Assembly: GCA_030374735.1 (NCBI GenBank)
Contig: JASCIV010000916.1
Coordinates: forward strand, 1 to 10,324
Source of the DNA: Gracilaria caudata
Taxonomy: Eukaryota; Rhodophyta; Florideophyceae; Gracilariales; Gracilariaceae
DNA: 10,324 nucleotides
Direction of reading: 5' to 3'
Shown: positions 1-6,541 of the stretch, piece after piece
Layout: each line of letters begins with the position of its first letter
How positions within the stretch are numbered: position 1 is the stretch's first letter
Translations under genes and position numbers: made by a program
Notes under the pieces: model-generated
The model's input: only the letters and a program-made list of their open reading frames with translations
Told to the model about the DNA's origin: nothing
Databases searched by the model: none

Positions 1-249
1 CGCTTGAACAGCCTGAACGGTAATGTTGTCAGTGCAGACCTCCGCGTTTTGCGCAATGGTAACGCTTTGACCTGATTCTTGTTGATTCGCATCGAACACG
101 TGATCGCCAACCCTGAGAATACACAGTTTTATGTCACACTCTTTGAGACGGCCTGGTAGCTCGAAGTTAACCGTGACGATTGTTTGTTTACGTCCAGTAG
201 TGACATTGGTGTTGATTGCGGTAATGGTTCCGGTCACTAGTTTGGTTTT
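1..249 (-). CDS. Partial reading frame of a secreted-looking beta-rich protein, running off the left edge
   Basis: Read on the reverse strand, 83 codons stay open from 249 down to position 1. The product is rich in T, V, N and I with several N-x-T/S sequons, and contains TVNFELPGRLKEC followed by DIKLCILRVGDHVFD. It looks like an extracellular beta-sandwich repeat, but I recognise no family. There is no ATG in frame, and a TAA at 252-250 blocks the frame upstream. The segment is therefore either a downstream exon or a broken gene. An acceptor-like ACTAG ends at 237, so an exon could begin at 236. That exon would join in phase to the related segment at 464-346 through a 109-base intron (345-237) beginning GT and ending AG. 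The motif shared by both segments supports one tandem-repeat gene. The splice model is inference, because the pyrimidine tract is weak. Confidence 0.4.
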
Positions 250-343
250 TTAAAGAGTGCCAAAGAAGCGTTTGCAGTCACTCTCAAATGTAACGAGGCG
301 CGGGCGTGCGTGAACTCGAGTTTCGACTTGTTTACGAAGATTA

Positions 344-478
344 ACTGATCTCGGCATGCATGCATGGGTGACAAATATTGGTCGGTAGTTCGAGATTGAC
401 GGTGTTGTTTGTCCCTCTATTGTTGACAAAAGTGAGATCAACGTTGACGCCTCGACAGAGGAGACTGTAAGCAAGCGT
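344..478 (-). pseudogene. Second copy of the T-V-N-x-E-L-P repeat domain (exon or gene remnant)
   Basis: This reverse-strand frame is bounded by TAA at 481-479 and TAA at 343-341. It reads CRGVNVDLTFVNNRGTNNTV and then NLELPTNICHPC. It shares T-V-N-x-E-L-P and a cysteine about six residues later with the segment at 1-249, so the two look like tandem copies of one small domain. It has no usable ATG. A good acceptor-like sequence (GCTTGCTTACAG) ends at 465, and a GT lies at 345-344 just before the stop. It could therefore be an internal exon of 119 bases (464-346) rather than a pseudogene. A different frame across the same bases is also open for about 90 codons (522-253), but it lacks the motif and is probably a shadow. 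Confidence 0.35.
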
Positions 479-543
479 TTACAACTAAATACGTGAAATT
501 TTGGTAAAAATAAAAAAGTTTAATATCAATTGCAATTCTGGCT

Positions 544-576
544 TCATATGAGGCCAATTGGCCTCATATGAGGCCA
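544..576. repeat. Compound perfect palindrome built from TCATATGAGGCCA units
   Basis: The 26 bases at 545-570 are a perfect palindrome centred on CAATTG. The 18 bases at 559-576 are a second perfect palindrome centred on CATATG. They overlap because the 13-base unit TCATATGAGGCCA occurs directly at 544-556 and 564-576, with an inverted copy between them. The element sits in AT-rich DNA between the left-edge gene remnants and the spacer before the receptor gene. It could be a dimeric protein-binding site, a cruciform, or the tip of a fold-back element. No target-site duplication or longer arms are visible. Confidence 0.7.
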
Positions 577-1162
577 TTTGTCGAATAGAAACTAGTATAA
601 GATGTTTCCAAAATACATATTCAAGGGCTGTAGAGAAAGGGTTGTAAAATTAACTTGGGAAGGTTTGTCTTTTATTTGACACTCGTTTTGGTATGGTCTT
701 GGGGTTTGTTGCGGGTCTTGTGAGGAAAATTGCGTCGGAAATGTAGCGAACTACTTTGCATTCGTTGTGGTAACTATGAGTCCCATAACCTGTGATGCTG
801 AGGCATAGAAGGAGCCTCTATCGTCTTTACTGGTGATCGGGATCGGACTATGTCAACCGTCGTCGGTCACTACGTGTATTACGGTGTGAAGGATATGACA
901 ACGGAGATGATCTCCGAGCTCAAGGCTGCCTCCAAATCCACACCGCCTTAGTTTAGACACCGCCTAAAGATATTTAAATCGTGGTGGTCAAGGGTAAGCG
1001 CTACAAGAAGCAATTTAGGAACGATTTTGGCTCTCTCCTTCAAATCGGGTTTTCCATATTTCTGATACTTTGACATCAATTTTATTCAGAGACATCTCCG
1101 CACCACTTCACTTAAGCTCGAGTAATTGCGGAGACCAAATCATGTGAGGAAGGCCTTTACCA
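577..1162. other. Spacer and presumed promoter region upstream of the receptor gene
   Basis: About 590 bases carry no intact gene. They include the decayed frame at 724-948 and a short K/R-rich open stretch at 978-1064 in another frame that ends in TGA. A small GAGGC/GCCTC hairpin lies at 800-818, and a near-direct repeat of ACACCGCCT lies around 940-967. No convincing TATA box or transcription start can be placed. An ATG followed directly by TGA (1142-1147) lies 15 bases before the receptor ATG, in its frame. Confidence 0.5.
724..948 (+). pseudogene. Decayed coding fragment with a zinc-knuckle-like start
   Basis: One forward frame runs from 724 to TAG at 946-948, interrupted only by TGA at 793-795 and TGA at 799-801. 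Before the stops it reads KCSELLCIRCGNYESHNL. After them it reads IEGASIVFTGDRDRT and then a 33-codon ATG-initiated stretch (850-948) that includes VVGHYVYYGVKDMTTEM. The spacing C-x2-C-G then H then C, with the last C between the two stops, resembles a CCHC zinc knuckle of 14 residues with the histidine displaced by one. This could be a remnant of a retroelement gag-like or zinc-knuckle protein. The similarity is weak, and chance openness of the frame is possible. Confidence 0.2.
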
Positions 1163-4100
1163 ATGCCAGCTATGCTCGTAAGAATGAGCGAACTTCACGG
1201 TTGTGGCATTGATTCGACCGTGTTTATAGATACAAGTATTTTTCTTGGAAGGAAACTGGGTTCTGGTCTGATTTCGAAATGTGCGCCGCATCCACCGCCG
1301 GCATTTATCAATCAACAAGAACCGAAAAAACATCGGGCAAACGGCGAAAAGAGCCATGCTTTCGTTTCGATGCAACGGGCGTTCGATGTGTTCATTAGCC
1401 ATGCAGGTGAGGACAAGGACACGATAGCAATGCCTTTATACACATGTCTACAGAATTGCGGTGTGACGGCCTTTTTGGATAGGGAGGAACTGCAAGAGGG
1501 AGAGGACGCGCCGAAAGAAATGATTAGGGCAATGGAGACATCTCCCGTAGGTCTCTTTATTCTAAGTCCGGAGTTTGCTGCAAAGAAGTGGACCATGCTG
1601 GAACTCGATTGCTTCTTGCAACGTGTGAAGAAAGCGGATGTTGTGAACGATGGTCGTACTCGGCCGGCACTGATACCAGTTTTCTACCGCCTCACCGTGG
1701 CGGACTGTCGCTATGAACAATTGTTCAGGAAGTACAGAGAAGTTTTGCTCACCACGGATTTTCTTGAGAGGGTCGAGGCTGGCCTTGCCACATCAAATAC
1801 GGTGAAGAGCTCACTTTCATCTTTATCCTCTAATACAGGCATCGAGAACCATATTGGGGCAACAAATGAAGATTCGAAAGAGATGGAACAAATCCGACTC
1901 AGTTTTGTTGAGGAAATCTGCGAGCGAGTTCAACGAGTCGTTCAAAGACTCGCGGTTAGCTTCGAGGGCACAAAGAGGAGAAAGTTGAGCTTTGTCCACA
2001 ACGCTGATGTATTCAAAGCATACTTTTACATTCCGCAACTTGCGAATGAAGTCCTACTCAACTTCGTTAGCATTGACGATGCTGGTAATCCCGTTACATA
2101 TGAGGGCAGTGTTCTCCGAGAGGTGTTGAGGAAGAACGATGCACAGGGAGCGACAAGAGTAATATCTGTTCTTGGCAGTCCCGGGGTAGGAAAGTCCTGC
2201 CTTCTTCGAGCTCTGGCTGGTAACAAGGACGTGAAATGCAGGTTTCCCGATGGCATTTACTACATGCTTCTCGGCGTAGACGCTACTGAAAGCACTATTG
2301 TTCAAGAATTGTTGAAGGTAATTCGCTGCAGCGGTGGACATGCGACAGAGAAATTAATACGAGAAGAATGGAGTCTCGATATCGTCATTGAAAAGGTTGC
2401 AGAGTGGATGAGAGGCAGAACATACCTCCTTCTAGTTGATGATGTGTGGGATGATGCGGCGGGGGCTTCAACGATATTTTCTCTTCTGGGAATCTTTGGG
2501 GATAATACGCACAGTGCTATAGTCTTAACCACGCGCCAAGAGTCTATAGCAGTATTGGGTGACGTCGTCAAAATAGAACCCCTACAACCTTGTTCGGAGG
2601 AGGCTAAAGATATGCTGTTGAGGTATTCCAAGCTTCCAGAGCTTTTGAAGAGCGACTTGAAACTCGACGAAGTGATGAGGAACATTTTGGTAAGGTGTGG
2701 TGGGTTGCCCGTATGCTTGGCGGCTGTGGGTCGTGGAATAGCGAAGCAAAGCTTCCACTACCGGAAACGAAAAGAAGTTGCCATGGAAGTGTATTACAAC
2801 CAGCTCCGGAGCGGAAACAGAAAAATAGCTGACCTCAACGTCGACGGATATCCGGGATTATCAGCAGCATATCTAGCGTCGTTAACATTTTTAGAAAGAC
2901 AGTGCAGAACAATACTGGGAATTGAAGGGGAGTTTTCTCTTTCCGAAATGCACAGAGCCTTGAGCGTTTTCGAAAGGCAGGCCACTATCCCACCTGAGGT
3001 TCTATGCCGACTATGGAATCTCAAAGACGGAACCGAAGCTGTTTTAGTACTGGAAGCATTTGTTGAAGTTGGGCTCGCTGATATAGAAGTTGATTATGAA
3101 ACGGGCAGAAAACAACTAAGGCTTCATGATCTAGCACACGATTTTGGTTGTGCATGCGCACAACGCAAGGGAGAAACTCAAATCTGGCATCAAAGGCTTT
3201 TGAATGGGTACATGGTGGGTAGGGATCACTGCGACAGAAACAGACCTTGGTGGGAACTAGATGATGACGCATACATCTACAACAACTTAGCAAGACATCT
3301 TTTCAAGAGCGGAAGGGGGGAAGAAGCCTTACAGTTGATACTAAGTGCTCCATGGACTCTTAGGCGCCATGACTGCGGAGGATTACGTTCTTGCATGAGA
3401 GACTTCGACATATCCATGAAAGATGTTAAAAGATCTCGAACCTATTCAAGTGAAGAAAAGCACGTGTTAATATCTGGTCTGAGTGCAGTAAAACACGCGG
3501 TGCGGGATAGCTGGTCGGTGGTTAACAGGAACCGAAACGAGTTCTGCTTTCAGATGTACGGACGTCTAATGGCGGTTGCGGATAGCCTGCGGCCTGTAAA
3601 TACCTACCTGAACTCTTTCAGTGCCCTGCAATCGGACCCATGGCTTAAACCGACGAAAGGGTATTTCGGGCAGCCTGGGCAGCAACCCATGAAGGCAGAA
3701 TTTGTAATGAGCTCTCCTGTCATAGCTGTTGCTGAGGTTTTTTCTGGCTCTATTGCGGCTGTGACAAGGCACGAAGTTGTGATGATTGAGGTTGAGGACA
3801 TGATATTGAAAAGAAACTACATAAAGTTCAGTCGTGGGATCGATTTCGCTTCATTCAGTTGCAACGGGAGCAAGATTGTTGCTGGTTCACGAAATGGCCA
3901 TTTACAAGTGTGCGATTTGAAGACGGGGACGCTTGAGCACGAGATTACGCCGAGATTCGACTCTTCACTGTGCTGTGTTGCAAGTTCAAAGGACAGTGCA
4001 AGAATCGCCATCGGATCTGTTGATAAGACGATTATCGTTTGGGACGCCAAGACCGATATGCAGATAGGAAAGACGATGCGTGGACACAAACGCTTAATAC

Positions 4101-5332
4101 GAAGCTTGGCATTTAGTAAGGACGGCACTCGCATCGTATCCACAGCAGAAGACAAAGAGATTCGCATTTGGAATGCAGAGACGGGGGTTCAGATAGGCAA
4201 TGCACTTCAAGGACATAGACATTTCGTTTGGTGCGCGGTTGTTTCGAACGATGGAAGTCGAATTCTTTCTGGTTCATCAGACAGGACAATACGCGTTTGG
4301 GACGTAATTGCGGGGAAGCAGGTTGGCCCAGCATTGCAAGGGCACGAACGCGGGGTGAGATGTCTGGCCGTTAGCGACGACGGAAACTTGGTTGTGTCTG
4401 GTTCAACTGACAAAACTGTTCGGGTGTGGGACGTGAAGACGGAAACGGAATTGGGAGAGACTATTAGGGCTCACGACGGTTCTGTTCTCTGTGTGGCGAT
4501 AAGCAATGACGGTAAGCGAGTCATTTCTGGGTCCATCGACCAGACGGTTCGCGTGTGGAACGTGAATGAAACGGGGAACACTTGGCAAGGTCACGCAAGA
4601 TGGGTGCGGTGTGTATCCCTCAACAAAAATGGGACGCGAATAGTTTCCGGTTCCGGTGACAAGACAGTTCGTGTGTGGGATGCAAGGACCGGGATGCAAC
4701 TTGGAAAGACGTTGCGAGGGCATTCTCGTGGAGTACGTTGCGTTTCAATTAGTGATGACGGAAGAATTGTGATATCCGGATCAACAGATGGTACGATAAG
4801 GGTATGGGATGCGGACTGCAGTGCGCAAATTGGTCGACCGTTGGGAAATCACCGTGGAGCAGTGTTGTGTGTGCTTTTGAGCGAGGACGCAAAACACATC
4901 ATCTCTTCTTCCGATGATGGGACCATTCGGTTGTGGAATGTAGAGACGCGCAGGCAAGTGGGGCATTCCATGAGAAGGCATTCTGCAAAAGTAATACGGC
5001 TGCAGCGATGCGACAACAACATTATAGAGTCTTGGGACACGTCAGGCTCAGGAATAAGATGGTTGGTGTGTGAACGTGCTCATCAGGGACTTGTGCAGAT
5101 ATCGGGCATAGTCGACGAAGACTCCAAGAAAAAAGGAGGAGACTATCAAGTGCTTTGTATACAACGCCAAGTGAAGATGATAACAGGATCTACATCCCGT
5201 ACTTTAGCCACTCTGCCGAGTGAAGTGGTGACGAATAGTGCGTGGTGTTATAACCACGAACACCAACTCCTTGCAACGGGTTTGACAGATGGGAGAGTGC
5301 TAGTTTTTCGGCTGCTGCTCAGCGGCACTTGA
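1163..5332 (+). CDS. TIR / NB-ARC / APAF-1-like helical / WD40 receptor (NLR-type protein), 1389 aa
   Basis: A predicted intracellular STAND/NLR ATPase receptor. The TIR domain spans about 73-206: FDVFISH (74-80), BB-loop-like AFLDREELQEG, W143-x3-E147 with E147 at the NADase glutamate position, and plant-like IPVFYRLTVADCR (171-183). A polar linker follows. NB-ARC covers about 312-530: P-loop G338-SPGVGK-S345, Walker B LLLVDD (422-427), sensor TTR (456-458) and GGLP (513-516). The winged helix ends in an MHD-like LHD (654-656). Residues 704-754 and 766-830 match the helical region between NB-ARC and WD40 in APAF-1-like proteins (NNLARHLFKSGRGEEAL; FCFQMYGRL; DPWLKP). WD40 blades fill about 845-1385. 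Ligand-triggered oligomerisation and TIR signalling are family inference. The first ATG has a weak context. M8 (1184) has A at -3 and G at +4, and M70 (1370) begins just before the TIR. No intron or frame break is seen. Confidence 0.95.
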   Translation: MPAMLVRMSELHGCGIDSTVFIDTSIFLGRKLGSGLISKCAPHPPPAFINQQEPKKHRANGEKSHAFVSMQRAFDVFISHAGEDKDTIAMPLYTCLQNCGVTAFLDREELQEGEDAPKEMIRAMETSPVGLFILSPEFAAKKWTMLELDCFLQRVKKADVVNDGRTRPALIPVFYRLTVADCRYEQLFRKYREVLLTTDFLERVEAGLATSNTVKSSLSSLSSNTGIENHIGATNEDSKEMEQIRLSFVEEICERVQRVVQRLAVSFEGTKRRKLSFVHNADVFKAYFYIPQLANEVLLNFVSIDDAGNPVTYEGSVLREVLRKNDAQGATRVISVLGSPGVGKSCLLRALAGNKDVKCRFPDGIYYMLLGVDATESTIVQELLKVIRCSGGHATEKLIREEWSLDIVIEKVAEWMRGRTYLLLVDDVWDDAAGASTIFSLLGIFGDNTHSAIVLTTRQESIAVLGDVVKIEPLQPCSEEAKDMLLRYSKLPELLKSDLKLDEVMRNILVRCGGLPVCLAAVGRGIAKQSFHYRKRKEVAMEVYYNQLRSGNRKIADLNVDGYPGLSAAYLASLTFLERQCRTILGIEGEFSLSEMHRALSVFERQATIPPEVLCRLWNLKDGTEAVLVLEAFVEVGLADIEVDYETGRKQLRLHDLAHDFGCACAQRKGETQIWHQRLLNGYMVGRDHCDRNRPWWELDDDAYIYNNLARHLFKSGRGEEALQLILSAPWTLRRHDCGGLRSCMRDFDISMKDVKRSRTYSSEEKHVLISGLSAVKHAVRDSWSVVNRNRNEFCFQMYGRLMAVADSLRPVNTYLNSFSALQSDPWLKPTKGYFGQPGQQPMKAEFVMSSPVIAVAEVFSGSIAAVTRHEVVMIEVEDMILKRNYIKFSRGIDFASFSCNGSKIVAGSRNGHLQVCDLKTGTLEHEITPRFDSSLCCVASSKDSARIAIGSVDKTIIVWDAKTDMQIGKTMRGHKRLIRSLAFSKDGTRIVSTAEDKEIRIWNAETGVQIGNALQGHRHFVWCAVVSNDGSRILSGSSDRTIRVWDVIAGKQVGPALQGHERGVRCLAVSDDGNLVVSGSTDKTVRVWDVKTETELGETIRAHDGSVLCVAISNDGKRVISGSIDQTVRVWNVNETGNTWQGHARWVRCVSLNKNGTRIVSGSGDKTVRVWDARTGMQLGKTLRGHSRGVRCVSISDDGRIVISGSTDGTIRVWDADCSAQIGRPLGNHRGAVLCVLLSEDAKHIISSSDDGTIRLWNVETRRQVGHSMRRHSAKVIRLQRCDNNIIESWDTSGSGIRWLVCERAHQGLVQISGIVDEDSKKKGGDYQVLCIQRQVKMITGSTSRTLATLPSEVVTNSAWCYNHEHQLLATGLTDGRVLVFRLLLSGT
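4076..4951 (+). repeat. Seven regular WD40 repeats, 129-base period
   Basis: Residues 972-1263 of the receptor hold seven well-formed repeats starting at 972, 1015, 1058, 1101, 1141, 1184 and 1227. All steps are 43 residues except the fourth (40 residues). Each has the form GH-xxx-V-x-C, then DG-x-x-(I/V)-(I/V)-SGS-x-D-x-T-(I/V)-R-(V/I)-W-(D/N). Two weaker blades precede them (about 884-965), and a degenerate one follows (1270-1300). Synonymous positions differ: TVRVW is spelled with different third bases in three repeats. The similarity is therefore kept at protein level and is not a fresh DNA amplification. Confidence 0.95.
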
Positions 5333-6541
5333 GGATAACAGATTCCGTGTGTGAGCAAAAGATCAACGCTCGGAGGCTGGCAATAAGCGGTGTTTCAACT
5401 GGCTAGTAGAGATAACGACCCATAGTCCCTTCCTTTAGCCCTTTTGCTGTGGATGAACTCAGTCACGGTTTAAGACCGGTGCGTGGGATATGCGGTTGCA
5501 AAGCTTTGCTTGATAGCAAGAATGTCAATGGCGACCATAGACAAGAATCAGGGTACGAGAGACGGAAAGTCTCTTGCCATTTGGCGGACTGCATTGATAT
5601 GGAGTTGTGTCAACATTTCTTTGAAGTATATACCTTTCGTATTCGCTGGAATTCGCCGCACATTTAACACGCAAGTCTGTCAAGCAAGGAGAAAATTAGA
5701 TCTGAGAAGACATTAGCAATCATCCAGAGACGATGCCTTTTGTGCGCATTTACCCTTCGTATCCTGTCATCATCACCATCGCGATACGACAAGGAAAGCC
5801 TTCATTAGGAGTCTCTTTTCGATATCAACAGAAGCCACAAATGTCTCTTGTCCCGTTTGAAGAAACAATGTAATCTGCAGGCCTGGTAATCTGGCTACAA
5901 GAGAAGGCCGAATCATGCATGCGAGTGATCAGTTTCATCACAGGAAAGCCCTTTCGGCCATTAATTGACAAACATTTGCATCATTGAACAAAATGAGAGC
6001 AAAGCGGCTGCTACTATAAACCTTGTTTGCAAGTGTTCCACAGACCAACCACAGCAGTGTCGGATAGCACAACTTTTTCGTGGCTGCAGCGAAAGCATCA
6101 ACTAAGTATGAGTCGGCGAGGGGGGTAAACTTCACTACTTTGTATTCCAGAGTTGTTATTGCTCACGACGTTCGCGGCCGCCCGAGCACATATATGGTAG
6201 AATCCCTAAGTGCATAGCAAAACTGTGTCTGACGGTCGATACGTTGTCGAGATGGCACTGTGATGGCGCAGGGGAAACTCGAGAGCTATCTATGATACAT
6301 CGGCACAAAAATCTCGAGAGCAAAACGTGAGCAATCGGTGATTGTCGAATCTCTGTCGTCGGGTTGGCAAGGACAACGCGACTTGGCAGTAGCATATCTT
6401 TTCTGCGCGCTCCTGAAAGACGGACGTCGTCAGTTTTGAAAAGTAGTGCAAACAGCGCAACGGCTTTGGCAGCGAGAGAATCTGCGTGTCACTCCACTTC
6501 GCAATTGTTTATCTGTACTCTTTGAATTCACGCTCGCAATC
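5333..6541. other. Intergenic spacer between receptor and glycosyltransferase genes
   Basis: This 1.2 kb stretch should hold the 3' end of the receptor transcript and the promoter of the glycosyltransferase. I see no canonical AATAAA close after the receptor stop. A TATATG (6190-6195) lies about 350 bases before the glycosyltransferase ATG. CTCGAGAGC occurs twice, at 6278-6286 and 6313-6321. Short open stretches exist, such as 64 codons from ATG 5522 and 46 codons from ATG 5733, but none shows a recognisable domain. The frame of the next gene stays open back to 6440 with no ATG before 6542. Confidence 0.5.
5733..5873 (+). CDS. Possible 46-residue small ORF, unrecognised
   Basis: ATG at 5733 has A at -3 and opens 46 codons to TAA at 5871-5873. 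The product begins MPFVRIYPSYPVIITIAIRQ and ends VPFEETM. It has a short hydrophobic patch (VIITIAI) but no recognisable domain, clear signal peptide or conserved motif. An ORF of this length is expected by chance in a 1.2 kb spacer, so a real gene is only a possibility. It could also lie in the 3' region of the receptor transcript. Confidence 0.12.
   Translation: MPFVRIYPSYPVIITIAIRQGKPSLGVSFRYQQKPQMSLVPFEETM

Noticed and set aside
354..366. GCATGCATGCATG tandem, resembling RY-type promoter elements
   Set aside because: It lies inside the candidate repeat-domain exon and is short enough to be incidental.
253..522. Longest reverse-strand frame across 253-522
   Set aside because: It has no early ATG and lacks the T-V-N-x-E-L-P motif, which is read in a different frame over the same bases. 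It is probably a shadow.
5449..5716. Two overlapping forward open frames of about 72-77 codons after the receptor gene
   Set aside because: Both open at GTG, not ATG. They overlap in different frames and show no domain or coherent composition.
6446..6541. Extension of the glycosyltransferase by 32 residues from a GTG
   Set aside because: GTG is not an expected eukaryotic start. The ATG at 6542 has a good context and precedes the membrane anchor.
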